Below, in pieces: positions 9,761 to 21,056 of a stretch of 64,000 nt of DNA; the first letter of the stretch is position 1; every line of letters starts with the position of its first letter. Location: positions 386,507,307-386,571,306 of the forward strand of contig CM046878.1 in assembly GCA_025667525.1 (NCBI GenBank), in the 5' to 3' direction. Below the pieces are notes generated by a model. It did not search any database and was not told where the DNA came from. It saw only the letters and a list, made by a program, of their open reading frames with translations. The translations under genes and the position numbers were made by a program. This DNA comes from Glebionis coronaria (taxonomy: Eukaryota; Streptophyta; Magnoliopsida; Asterales; Asteraceae).

Positions 9761-11125
9761 ATGGATTTTTATGTCCATTGCGTCCGGTGTGGGAAACAAT
9801 TATCTGGGAACAACTCTTGTCAATGGTGTACATGTGAGCGGTGCGGAAATGATATCGACTACACACAATTCGGATTTTGTCCCTTGTGCAACTCGACTAA
9901 TTCACTCTTTTCGAACCCACCTCCTGTTCCCCCGTGCATCTATTGTGGAAGCAATTCTCATTGGCATGTTTCGTGCCCGGTTCAATACCCGTCTAGACAC
10001 GGGCAAGACCCGGGGTACAATTATGACAATGATAATAGCTATCCACAAGATGCACTTGATTTTTCTCCATACCCGGTTTGCAACAACTGTGGGGGTCCTC
10101 ACGATACCTATTATTGTCAACCAATGAATTGTTATGAGCCAAATCCGTGTCCTCAGTTTTCTTCACCTATGGATTATTATGAACCAACCCCGGTTTCTAA
10201 TTATTCTCCACCGATGAACAACTATGAGCCACAACCGTGCTATAATTCCGGTTTTCAAAATCTTGAGCCCCCACCGCACTCACTCGATCATCAGCCTCGT
10301 CACGGGATGAGCTACCAAGAACCAATTGTCGATCTTGCTACAGCTTTTCAAGCGCAATCAAAAGAGCTTTTACACACGCTGCGAACTTGTATGGAGTCAT
10401 TTTTACAGCAGCAAGATCAGAGGAGTACCCATATCCCTGATCATATTAGTGGCCCTATAAATAATGAGGAGAGTGATGACGAAATTGAGGTTATTTTCGA
10501 CGAGGAGGAATTTCTAAAGCAAAATACTTCACTCCTTAGTGATGATGGTTTTCACATTCCTGAGATCGATGAGTTTCTTGATATTGATACACCCATGGAA
10601 TACATATCCGGGTATTCTGATGTGGAAGGAGATATACTTTTTCTAGAGGATTTATTACACGATGACACTACACCTTCTATCCCAGAGGTGGAAAGATGTG
10701 AATCTACTGAAAAAGGGACGCAGGTGGAAGGTAATTGTTCTCATACTTCTCATATTATATTGCCACCTCATCCTCCCACGTGCACACCCAAGCGGGTGAT
10801 GTATCACTTTTACTCTACTCGTTTTATACCGGGAAATGAGGATGAGTGCTTTGACCCGGGAGGTGACATTGATTATGCTATGATTGATAACAATACGGCT
10901 TTGCCGTTTGCTCAGCATCCATTGTCTTTGGGGGATGACAATGTGCTTACTATACCCAACCCACCTCCCGTGGATCTTGAATTCACATACTATACGTATG
11001 TTGAAAGGACCTTTCTCCCTTTCAAGATTTATCCCCCCGCCTCTCCTTTGTTGATGTCCTCCGGGAACGAGGACAAGGTCTTTGATCCCGGTATCACATT
11101 CGAGGCTTCCCCATGGACTATTTAA
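9761..11125 (+). CDS. Element B protein: Cys-rich zinc-finger N-terminus, acidic FDPG-motif C-terminus (454 aa)
   Basis: The only coding frame of element B, starting at ATG 9761 (MDFYVHCVRC). Residues 7-43 hold eight cysteines in CxxC-type pairs (C7/C10, C20/C23, C25/C28, C40/C43), like zinc ribbons. C59-x2-C62-x4-H67-x4-C72 is a canonical CCHC knuckle. A second knuckle around residues 107-120 has the spacing Cx2Cx3Hx4C seen in the Gags of elements A and C. The middle is Pro/Tyr-rich, then strongly acidic. Two copies of GNED..FDPG lie at 358-367 and 435-444. No Gag core, protease or polymerase is visible. Related Cys-rich proteins occur, as I recall, in Asteraceae genomes. A role in binding element RNA is plausible from the knuckles. 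The frame is intact in a young copy, so selection on it is likely. Confidence 0.85.
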   Translation: MDFYVHCVRCGKQLSGNNSCQWCTCERCGNDIDYTQFGFCPLCNSTNSLFSNPPPVPPCIYCGSNSHWHVSCPVQYPSRHGQDPGYNYDNDNSYPQDALDFSPYPVCNNCGGPHDTYYCQPMNCYEPNPCPQFSSPMDYYEPTPVSNYSPPMNNYEPQPCYNSGFQNLEPPPHSLDHQPRHGMSYQEPIVDLATAFQAQSKELLHTLRTCMESFLQQQDQRSTHIPDHISGPINNEESDDEIEVIFDEEEFLKQNTSLLSDDGFHIPEIDEFLDIDTPMEYISGYSDVEGDILFLEDLLHDDTTPSIPEVERCESTEKGTQVEGNCSHTSHIILPPHPPTCTPKRVMYHFYSTRFIPGNEDECFDPGGDIDYAMIDNNTALPFAQHPLSLGDDNVLTIPNPPPVDLEFTYYTYVERTFLPFKIYPPASPLLMSSGNEDKVFDPGITFEASPWTI

Positions 11126-12980
11126 TTCGGGGACGAGTCAGGCTCGTGACTCGGTTAATATAAACAAGCGCTTTTTGGGAGGCAACCCAATTATCTATCT
11201 ATCTTTACCATAAGTGTAGGGGGAGCCCCGTTGGTGTTTCTTGTTTTGTTTCTTATCATTGCAGGGATTCGAGCTTCAAAGACACACTCTTGATGACCTT
11301 TGACGAACCGTGACTCCGTGTTCCCTTCTTCCCGGTTCTATCCTAAACTCTTCTCGATTCACTATTTTATATTTCTCAATATTAAAATAGGAATCTCTTT
11401 AGTTGTCTTTTCCTTAACGAGATTTAAACAAAGTGCACAATGTCCTAAGTGTAGGGGTGTTTACTCCCACATGCTTAAACATTGAGGACAATGTTTATAT
11501 TAAGTGTAGGGGGACTTCTATCGAAGTTAAGTGGTCTTTTCCTTGTATTTGCCCTCATTTTAACCGGAAAATCAATTTTTCGACATTTTTCAAAATTTTT
11601 AATCTATTTTGGCCTAGTTGTAGTCTCCTTTATTTTTGTTACTTTCTAGCATTTTAATAAAATGGTTTTAACAAGTTTAGATATCTTAGATATATTAGGC
11701 CCGTTGTGAATATTTTGACTCAACCCGAGTTTACTTATCCAAGTTCACTCTAGCTAGTATCCTTAACTATGTAGACCTTAATTGGTTTATTAGGCTAAGC
11801 ATCCACGAGTCTCATTCCTTGAGATTTTAAATTGTGGAGAACGAGAAATGATAGAGTTGGTTACAAGTTTGGTATTCTCTCATTAACTTATGTGAGTTAA
11901 TTATGATCTTTTTCTCCCATCACTTGCTAATAAATTATCTGCAATAAGTAAGGTCGTACGATTTGAAAGGTTACTTAGCTTCTAGCCCAAGATCGTTTAA
12001 AAGTTGCTCGGTAATGATAAGAGTTCATAGCCAAGGCATAACTTATGAAGCGGGGCGCGAAGATTGGCGAGTCCGAAAAGGCCCTAACAAGGCATGAGGA
12101 TTCAATTTTATTGCTGAAGATCCAAAGTGATGTGAAAAGCATTATTCCCAAAGTCAATATGAAGGATCAAGACTCACGACGAAAAGCAATCAACTCCCAT
12201 AAAGATGATGGAGAAGTCTATCCGAAAAGACCCTAACAAGGTATGAGGATAAATAGATCCAAGTCCGAAAAGGAGGCGGATCGTTGTATCTCAAAATCCC
12301 AAATAGAGATTGAAGAAATAATCATGAAGTCGTGGTCAACAAAGTTGGAGTACCTCTCAAAAGTCTCCAAGTGAAGAAACTCTATGAACGATGAGAAGAC
12401 CATTATCTCAAGCACGTCTCTCAAGATATGAAGTATGAAGTACATGCCAAATATCGGCCCGAGAAAGGTCTCAAATCGTGAACCGAGTTATGCCAAGATA
12501 TGAACTTTTTGATATCCCGAGAAGCAGTTTTAAGAGATTTTTTCCTTTAGCTAACTATTGATCAAATCGTCCTACTTTGCTTTCAGCCTAAATAAATTAT
12601 CGAAATAAGTCAACAATGCATCTTCATGATCATTCTAAGACAAAAATAAAATATAAGAGATACCCATAGGAATAAGGGAGTTTGAGTGATTAATTGACCC
12701 GCATGAGTAAATGTTTGTTATGCTAACTTGTACTAACAATGATCTTGTTTTTAAGCTTGGCATGGGGAACGTGAAACTTGAGGGTGATAAACATTCATGA
12801 CATACAAGCCCTAATGTAAGTCGTAGATTTCTTTACAAGTTTCTTCCTTGTTGCATCTTGTTATTTTCTATCTTTTTGATTTTCCTTAGTTATTTAATAA
12901 AGGCCAAGGTAGGTTGATTATGATGGAAAGTGTAAACCTTGCTTTATTGCTATGCATTGCATGAGGGCATTGCAATGGTT
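11126..12980 (+). other. 3' non-coding internal region of element B
   Basis: About 1.85 kb with no credible gene. It holds GGGAGGCAACCCAA (11177-11190), polypurine-like tracts AAGTGTAGGGG(G) near 11213, 11447 and 11502, a hairpin AACATTGAGGACAATGTT (11478-11495), ACGAGAAATGATAGAGTT (11841-11858), a duplicated TCCGAAAAG.CCCTAACAAGG unit (~12071 and ~12221), and a block ending AAAATATAAGAGATAC (12618-12663). Most of these recur in the same order in elements C and D. Confidence 0.8.
11478..11513 (+). promoter_or_regulatory. Hairpin plus internal polypurine-like tract (element B)
   Basis: The hairpin AACATTG-AGGA-CAATGTT (perfect 7-bp stem) is followed after six bases by AAGTGTAGGGGG, which resembles the true polypurine tract next to the 3' LTR. 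Elements C and D carry the same pair. It could act as a second plus-strand primer site; this is inference. Confidence 0.6.
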
Positions 12981-12994
12981 AAGTGTAGGGGATT
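12981..12994 (+). promoter_or_regulatory. Polypurine tract of element B
   Basis: AAGTGTAGGGGATT lies immediately before the 3' LTR, the position needed to prime plus-strand DNA synthesis. Confidence 0.75.
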
Positions 12995-14612
12995 TGATAG
13001 GTGTGAAAACACCCATCTTTTCTATCACTTAATTACATTAAAACTGGACCTAAACGTATATTTTTTGTCATAAATGGCGGAATTATGCGTGGTTTGTGTT
13101 TTTATTGTGTTTTAGGGTCAGAATGTGAAAAGGGAGGAAAACACGGTCTTTCACGGGCTTTTATCGAAGGAAAAGACGAAAGATGAAGTCGAAAGATCAA
13201 GAGTGGAAAAAGAACGGAAGTCCAAGACCAATTCTGAAGATTTATCGAAGAAAAAGTCAAAAGACGGAAGTTTACTAAAAGCCGAAGAACTCAAGTCTAA
13301 ATTATGAAGAAATTACAAGACGAGTTCAAAGAAATCCCGAGACGAAGTCTGAAAAGTCGAAGAATTTAAGAAGACTGAAAGACTGAAAGACTAAGGACCA
13401 AGAAAGAAAGAAAGAAAGAAAGAGGAAGCCACCAACCACTCCCCTCTCCTATAAATACCACCCTCACAACATGTGAGAGGGGGGTTAGTTTTAGTTTTAG
13501 TTTTAGGATTAGATTAGGAGTAGGTAGTTTCTCTCTCTAGATTTATGCTTTCTCTCTCTAGATTAATTTATGTTTAAGCTTTTGTTATTGAATCATTACT
13601 TTTTAATTAAGCTTTTCATTCATCATCTTCTTCCTTTCTAGTTTGATTTGTTCTTATTCATCATTGTTCATGTTCTTGAGTTTTTATGATTTTGATCAAG
13701 TGGGTTTTGATTAATTTGGTTATGTTTGTTAGTTTTGATTATTTGTTTTGATTGATTATTGTTAGTTGATGCTTATTGGTTGTTTTGGTTTAATCTTTTG
13801 TTTGATTTTGATTAATTTGTGGATTGGATCGTGTTTACTGTACATCCCCTGTTCTTCGCTTAGTTGTTTCTGTATTTCATCATTCCCAGAAGTTCCGGAT
13901 CAATGATCCTTCATTCGGAACATTGAAGTTCCGTGTCAACATTCCTTCATTCGGAAGTCTAAAAACTTCCGGATTAAGTGCTTCATTCGGAAGTCTAAAA
14001 ACTTCCGGATCAAGTGCTTCATCCGGAACTTTGAAAGTTCCGGATCAAGGGATGCTCATTCGGAAGTCTGAAGTTCCGGATCAAGGGGTGCTCATTCGGA
14101 AGTCTAAAAACTTCCGGATCAAAGGTGCTTCATTCGGAACTCTGAGAGTTCCGGATCAAGGGCTCTTCATTCGGAAGTTTAAAACTTCCGAATGAAGGTT
14201 TCTGTCAAGTTTGTTTTTGTTTGTTTTCCTTTTAAGTTTTGTCTTTTATTTTTAAGATTATTTTTCCCATTTTTTTATTTATGTGCACTTTTATTTGCTT
14301 TCCTTTTATTCAAGTTTAATTTCGTGTTATTTACTATTTAAAGTTTTGATTTTTACTTTTTGTTAAGTTTTAATTTTACGTCCTTTCATTTCTCCCCTTT
14401 TATTTTTAAAGTTTTTAATATCGCACCGTTTACATTTTACCTTGTTTTAGTATTAGTTTCTCGTCATTTATTATTCAGTCTTGCTCATTTATTTTACCAA
14501 AACCAAAAATATGTATTTCACCAAGAACAACTAATCTCACACAATTAACCGGAAATCAATTCGATTAGACACCGAGAAAACGAACTTTCAACGAGTAAAA
14601 ATCTTGTTATTA
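12995..14612 (+). repeat. 3' LTR of element B
   Basis: Nearly identical to 7937-9555. I count about six substitutions and two indels by eye (for example a G run of 8 versus 6 near 8420, and CACACC versus CGCACC near 9365/14421). It holds the TATA box (13450-13457) and hairpin array (13894-14196) again. The TSD GCTTA follows at 14613-14617. Confidence 0.92.
13894..14196 (+). repeat. Hairpin array, 3' LTR copy
   Basis: The same eight hairpin units as 8838-9139, with two visible substitutions, neither of which breaks a stem. It belongs to the LTR and is listed so that the 123-residue open frame across it (13824-14195) is not taken for a gene. Confidence 0.85.
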
Positions 14613-14617
14613 GCTTA

Positions 14618-14662
14618 GACAAATGCCTTCATGTTTTCTTCGTTTTTGAGTTTCTGCCATAT
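14618..14662 (-). repeat. Remaining end of the element G LTR
   Basis: Short stretch between the right TSD of B and the first recognisable integrase codons of D. By the TSD logic it is continuous with 7936. The exact boundary with D is not clear; a TG/CA-type end near 14660 is a guess. Confidence 0.35.
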
Positions 14663-14664
14663 CA

Positions 14665-15164
14665 ACTTTTTGACCCAACAACGCTCATTGGGTGCACTCC
14701 TTATAAGCTTATGTATGTGAAGAATTGTCACTTTCCAATTGAACTTGAACACAAAGCTTATTGGGCCCTAAAGCATTGTAATGATGACATGGAGACCACG
14801 GGAAAACACCAGAAAATTCAATTGAATGAATTGGATGAATTAAGGGATATTGCTTATGAAAATTCATTGATACAAAGAAAAGACTAAAAAGTTTCATGTT
14901 TCAAAAATTAAAAACCAGGTTTTTAACGTTGGGGATCAAGTGTTGCTTTTTAACTCGAGATTGAAAATATTTTCTGGTAAATTGAAATCCAGTTGGTCTG
15001 GACCGTTCACCATCACCCAAGTATTTCCATATAGGACCATCGAGCTAGCTCAAAATGATGGTCCTAATTTTAAGGTGAATGGTCATAGGGTTAAGCACTA
15101 CTTTGGTAGGGAAGTCCCTTCTTTGGACGACCTCGACCAAGTCACCTTCCCCAAGGATAATTAG
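14665..15164 (+). pseudogene. Integrase C-terminal fragment of element D (Ty3/gypsy, Athila-like)
   Basis: The frame reads LIGCTPYKLMY, ELEHKAYWALKHC and LNELDELRDIAYENS, then after a frameshift near 14880 VGDQVLLFNSRLKIFSGKL, WSGPFTITQVFPY and VNGHRVKHYFG, ending at a stop at 15164. From family knowledge this is the C-terminal end of an Athila-type integrase (DNA-joining enzyme, acting in the nucleus). The N-terminal integrase, RT and Gag of D are not seen; they were probably separated by the insertion of G and lie left of the window. The frameshift and missing upstream part make it a dead remnant. Confidence 0.8.
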
Positions 15165-16969
15165 TATTGAGGAGATCGAGCCGAGCTCATGACTCGGTAA
15201 TAAAAAACGAGGTGCCTCGTGGGGGAGTTCCCATGTTTATCCATGTACATATGATTGCTTTCTAATGTAGCTAATGTGAGGGGATTTGTGCCCTTCCAAC
15301 CTATTGTTTCTGTGGTTGTTTGTGAATTGTGGTATTTAGATCATCATCTTCACGATTCAAGCCTCTCGTGTTTGTTATACGTGAGCCTTGATCGTTTGCT
15401 TTGAGGAATTTTCCGATATCCAAATGATATATCCTTTGATGTTCTAACATTAGGTCTTTTATCACACTTCATAAACGTCTTTAGACTTATTGTTGATCAC
15501 CCTTTCCATACTAGATCTTAAGTATTCGAATTTTTGTCTCTAGTATGGGGGTAATCCAACCTTAAACTCGAAACATTGAGGATAATGTTTAACTTTAGTA
15601 TGGGGTGAATAGATACTTGCCTTGCTTACGTCTTCACGCTCTCCAAAATTTTTCGTTTTGTTTATCGTTTTGTTGCAAATAAGGCTAAAAATGGCCAAAT
15701 TTTAAAATATTTTCTCATCTTTTCATAAGTGTTTAAGACACGAATGTAGATTTTCCGATGGCGAGAATAAGAATAATTTTTTGCTCGACCATGCGTGTTG
15801 AGAGGTTAGCTTCGATTCCTTAACTTTTATTAGGCTAAGTCACTTAAATGGGGACGAGAAATGATAGAGTTAATTATAAGTTACTATGCTAAATGCAGAA
15901 TTACTGATTCTTTCAAAAACTCAGGTGTCCTAGTTGTTTGCTTATTCTCCCCACGCTTGCATAAAAACATTGCTAATAAATATTAACGTAGTGGTTTAGT
16001 CTTAATTATTGGTTTCTATTTTTTTTCTAGTGGCTTCCATGTAATTAAATTGGGAAAACATTTGAGAATCGCCAACGTCACGGTTTTGAAGTATTGGCAA
16101 CCCGAATAATCAAAGGCTTCCCCCAATAATAATTTTTAAGTTCCTCTTCACCTAAATCAAGCCAAAATTTCAAGCTCACAAGGCCGAAAAATCTATGCGA
16201 AATTGAAAGTGAATGTCTTAAATCTCGAAGCCTTAAAGATCCAAAATTCGCCTTAACATGAGGATATACATCAAGTCATAATAAACACCTCATGTCGAGG
16301 TTAAATAGAAGACAAAGTCAAGACCGAAGTCATAATAAAAGCTCTATGGCGGAGTTGAATAAAAGATGGAGGTAAACCATGATAATCAAAGATACTGATG
16401 ATGAGGTGGGTAATAAAATTCATGGTAATAAATCAAATGTTCAAAACTGTTATAAAACCGTGTTTATCGAATCTTACTTGTTGACTTAATTTTTTGACAT
16501 CGTTGTCTATTAGGGGAGGTTATTAATTTAATGGTTTTGGTTACACCATTATGTTTCTATTTTTGGACCTTAATCTCTATTATCGCATAAGTAAAAAATG
16601 TATCATTATGATCATTAAGACAAAAATAAAATATAAGAGATACAATTAGGATTAATGGAGTCTAAGTACGTGATTAGAGCATATGAGTAGTGTTAGCATT
16701 ACTAACTTATAATGACAATGATCTCCTTACACGCTTAGCATGGAAATGGGTGAAAATCGAGGACGACGAATTTATCTCTGTGAGGCACTCAAATGTTCTT
16801 ATTCTATGAACCTAAACGTCGCATTTTTCGATGAAAATCCTACATTATGTCTAAAACACAAGTAGTAGTAGTGTAGTAATTTTACGTTTCAATAAAAGTC
16901 GATAAAAATGAATTTTGGAGATGTTAAGTTACTTTATTCTAGCATTGCGTGGGGGCACGACAATGGTTT
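15165..16969 (+). other. 3' non-coding internal region of element D
   Basis: About 1.8 kb after the integrase stop, with no gene. It is clearly homologous to 26510-28280 of element C over its whole length, for example GGTGCCTCGTGGGGGAGTTC, AGTGTTTAAGACACGAATGT, ACGAGAAATGATAGAGTT (15854-15871) and AAAATATAAGAGATAC (ending 16643). It contains the hairpin AACATTGAGGATAATGTT (15572-15589) and internal TAGTATGGGG(G) tracts at 15541 and ~15597. Confidence 0.8.
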
Positions 16970-16981
16970 AGTATGGGGGAG
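16970..16981 (+). promoter_or_regulatory. Polypurine tract of element D
   Basis: AGTATGGGGGAG abuts the LTR start TGATGAGAC. Element C has the same 12 bases before its 3' LTR. Confidence 0.75.
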
Positions 16982-17943
16982 TGATGAGACTTCTTTTATA
17001 CATGGTCTCATCGTCCAAAACGGGCTTAAAACGATGAAAATATCATAAAAAGTGCCATATATATGCTTGTGTTTGCTCAATGTGTAATTTAGGTACGGAT
17101 ATCGAGAAAAAGACAAAAGATCACAAGAATCAAGAAAAACAAACACGGGAAACGAAGCCGCACAATGAATCGAACCCGAATGTTGAATTTCCAAAAAGAC
17201 CCTTGAAGAATTGAAGATTGGCAAGAATGGTCCCTCAAGTTTGAAGACTTGTCACTTAAGGCCCTTGTAAAACTCTTAAAAACAAGTTTGATCCTTAAAG
17301 TTTCAAGAAAAGTCATTTTCAGCCCTTGAAGTTTACAAAAACTACATTTCAAACCCTTGATCTCATTATTAAACAACACAAGGGGGTGATTTGTAATTGG
17401 TCAATAATTATTATCAAAGGAAAAGTCAAAAATCTGGCCAAGACTTTATTTGGAGGTTTTTAAGAAGATGAGGGGGAAAGCTGTCAAACAAACAAACATA
17501 CTCCACCAGACATCACCAGCCACATCAGCCAACCCAACAGCCCATAATACCCATATCCAATACCCACCCAACCAGCCCAAGCCTTAAACCTTATTTCCCC
17601 ATACCTGGTTTCATAATTTTATTTTGAAAAATTATATTTTATTAAACACGCGGTTAACACACACTTATCACTCTTAATAGATCTGAGACCCCTGTTTATC
17701 ATCCCAAAACCCCCAAGAACCCTAGGTCTCGATTACCAGTCAAATCAAGGGGATATTCGCTAATACCTTCCAGATAAACAATTTAACATCCCTTCATCAC
17801 ACCTATGTGCCAAGATTCGACTCCAACTCATCTATGGGGCCCACACGAACCTCCCCTTCAAAAAAACAAAGGTTGTACAGTAAATCCATGGTCCAAACCA
17901 ATTCCTTCATGGGCACACTTTATTGACGAGTAGGATTGAATAT
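16982..17943 (+). repeat. 3' LTR of element D, part 1 of 3
   Basis: Starts TGATGAGACTTC and is homologous to the C LTR start (GGTCTCATCGTCCAAA, CGGGCTTAAAACG, TGCTTGTGTTTG). At 17943 element C interrupts it. The TSD AATAT (17939-17943 and 34565-34569) shows that the LTR resumes at 34570. No gene is present; open frames on the minus strand here are accidental. Confidence 0.85.
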
Positions 17944-19040
17944 AGATGAGACTGCAATTATACATAGTCTCATCGTCCAAATCGGGCTTAAAACGCTTAA
18001 ATTATCATCAAAATACCCAAATATATGCTTGTGTTTGTTCATTGTGTATTTTAGGTACGGATATCGTGAAATCAACAAAAGATCAAAGGAATCAAGCAAA
18101 AACGTACACGGGAAACGAAGCCGCGCAAAGAACTAGACCCGAATCATGAATAATGTCAAGATTGGTCCCTTAACTTTTGAAGATTGACACTTTATACCCC
18201 TCATCTATAAAAAATTACTTTAGGGTCCCTAAAGTTTGAAGAAGTACTAGTCCTCCTATTATGAAGAAACTACAATATAAGTCCTTATAATGAGTTTGTT
18301 TAACAAAAGGACTATAGATGAAATTGTATGAGGATGGATGATGCAAATGGAATGGACCTATCATGCAAAGCTGATAAAGGAGTTGGTTAATAAGAGGGGC
18401 TTAAACTGCCAAAATTCAAAACCATTTTCATTAAATCTAACCAACCCACCCAACAATACCCGGTCAACACCCAATACCCAGTCAACAGCCACTAACCTAA
18501 CAACACCTCATACCCATTTTCCTTTTATACCCGAACCACTAACCAACCACTAAATCCACGTTCTTATTATTATCATTTTTAAACAAATCTTACTAATAAC
18601 AAAAGAGCGCTAAACATTTCCCCTAATCTCTAAACAGATTCAAACCACCACTGTAACAACCCCTAGAACCCTAATCATGAAAAATCTTAAAACCCAAAAT
18701 CAAAAACTAATCATTTCCAGATCACTAATCCCCTAACCCCTTAACACATCCCAACTCTAAAATCCTTGTCACATGCATCCAGTGGCCCCTCGCGTGTTTC
18801 CTTGTCACCCCCGATTTAGTAAAAAGGGAATCAAGGCATCAAATCAACGGCTCAAGCGTTTTCTTCCTTCCAGAGAAATCCACCAACGTCCAAGATTGAA
18901 TATACACAGCCTGACATCTCTTCGTCAGTCACATGGGAAGCTTTGACCAAGAATTTTTAAACATGGACCAAGTGCATTCCTGGTAATTTAGTAACAACTA
19001 GGGTTTGTAGTTTTTGATTCTAGAAACCTCTTGTAGGCAT

Positions 19041-19049
19041 TATATAAGG
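19041..19049 (+). promoter_or_regulatory. TATA box of the element C LTR
   Basis: CATTATATAAGGCGC. The same motif is at 29423-29431 in the 3' LTR and, as CTATATAAGG, at 34715 in the D LTR, so it is conserved among relatives. Confidence 0.6.
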
Positions 19050-20810
19050 CGCTAGGATTTTATCTTTAGTTCTTGTTCCAGCGTTTTGTAAACTATTTTA
19101 AATTTAATGAAAATTTTGATTTTTAATTTTTATCAAATGTGTTGAGTTCCATGTAGTGTAATCGTTTCTTTTATGAAATTGCAATTTAATTTTCTTAGTG
19201 TAAAAGATACTCGAGTGTACTCGGATTTCAGTTGAGGTAGTCTAGTTTGTATTAGCTTACTTGACTGATTGATTGACACTCAATCAGCCAAACAAAGTTG
19301 GTGTATGCTGTTAGTTGAAAGTGTTTCTTTGGTTTTCAACTTATTTTCAAAAAGTGGGTTTCAAGAATCTGTTTTCTTTTGTTTTGTAAGGCTTTGCTAA
19401 AAATCCTTTTCCCATACTGTCAGTGTTTATTGTTCACAGGTTTTCCTTCCTATTTGGCCTGACAAGCCAAATCTTGGAAAGAAAATTGGTGAAGTGTTAC
19501 TGCTTCGTTTCTTTTGTATGTGTAGAGGCTCGTCTCCATCTTTCTTACAAATCACGTGCCCAAGAGAAGGCGTCAGCTTGCTTTGTTTAGCTTGAAAAAA
19601 GCTAAACCAGGTATTCGGCTTTGAACCCTCGAAAAGTGTGTGATGAATTTGATAAATGTGATTTGTGCTTTGGGTGTTTAATCTAGTTATCATTTTGTGT
19701 ATTTGGTATTTTTAGGTTGATTGTCATATGCTTGGTTAGTTTATTCAGTGATAATTAGTTATTTATGCGTTAACCCTTTAGAAATTTTGGTTTGCATAAG
19801 TTTAAGGGGTGTTTGGTTAAGTGGATTAAAGGCTGATGATGTGACATCATAAGCTTCTATTTAAGCTGAACATTGCCTTTTTATCTTATTATTATAGTTT
19901 GAGTATTTGTAGTGCTTAAGATAGTTACATTAAATACTTGCATCTTTCACTTTTAGACTTAAGAGGGAAAAATCTGCATAAAAATCAGTAGAGCTAGGTT
20001 GTTCTAGTTATTTTGATTCCAATTCTTGTGAGTTGTTAGATTATAGGCTATACTAGGGTTGGATGATTTTTGTTTGAGGTTGGTTTTGCTAGGGTTTAAG
20101 TTTTGACTGATTTAAACTAGTTAGACAACCATTTGAACCAGCAAGTATACCACCAAACCTCTTTTCATGCCCATAGTAGTTGTAGGGGTGTTTGCTGCGG
20201 GATCTTTAGGTTTAAAACCTGTTATTAGCTCGTACTTAGGGTAGATTTGGCTGCACTTAAGTTAGATTTATGGTTGCTAGATTTTATTGAAAGTGAACTA
20301 GTCCACTGTTACTACGAAGCTCCACAGACCCTACTGTATTGTTGTCATTGTTTAGGGGTGCTTGGCTTGCAATTGTGGTTCATTGTTAGTCTCTAGGGTA
20401 GGTCTAGGATTGTCTTGCCGTTTTTTTAAGTTTGGGGTAGCTTAAAATCAATTTGAAGCTCACTGTTTGGTCTTAAATACTAGCAGGTCTCACTTTTCTT
20501 TTTTTTTCCTTGGTTCTTTGACCTTTGCATGTTTGTCTGTGTGTACTGTGATTGTGTTTGTGTATCTGTCTGACTCATCACAACCCAACAGGTTGTGAGG
20601 GTGCCGTTTGTGGCCCAAGCAACGAATCTCCCCGATTTCAGGCCTCCATTATCCCCAAATCAAGCATAGAACAAAGAAAAGAGAGAAAGTGAACAAAGTT
20701 GATAACTGTGTGGTTTTAGGGCATAATTTGGTGCTTAATCCGTGTTAATTTGGCAATGGTTTGTTTTATTGTGGTCTCTAGTTACTGTTCAACAGGTTTA
20801 GTTAAAGAAA

Positions 20811-20959
<149 letters not shown>

Positions 20960-20961
20960 CA

Positions 20962-21056
20962 AAAAGGGGCGTGGCCAGGACTCGAACTTGCGCCACCCGC
21001 CTCACACACCAACAACACAACCACTGCGCCCTTGGGTCTTTTACTGCCAAGGGTTG
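20962..21056 (-). repeat. tRNA-like (SINE-like) head in the C 5' LTR
   Basis: On the minus strand GGGCGCAGTGG (21031-21021) resembles a Pol III A box and GTTCGAGTC (20987-20979) matches a B box, with an A-to-B spacing close to that of tRNA genes. The (TA)n tract follows in the 3' direction of that strand. This is the layout of a tRNA-derived plant SINE lying antisense in the LTR. No TSD could be identified. The 3' LTR copy (33740-33834) has a damaged A box. Confidence 0.5.

Larger units (their letters stand above)
7937..14612 (+). mobile_element. Element B: complete, young, non-autonomous LTR retrotransposon
   Basis: Two LTRs of 1619 and 1618 bp bound a 3.44-kb internal region with a tRNA-Asp-type primer site, one 454-codon frame, a long non-coding 3' region and a polypurine tract. 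A perfect 5-bp TSD (GCTTA) flanks it. There is no Gag core, protease, RT, RNase H or integrase. By eye the LTRs differ at about six substitutions and two small indels (~0.4%), so the insertion is recent. LTR and leader are homologous to element A, which suggests that A-type proteins mobilise B. Confidence 0.92.
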
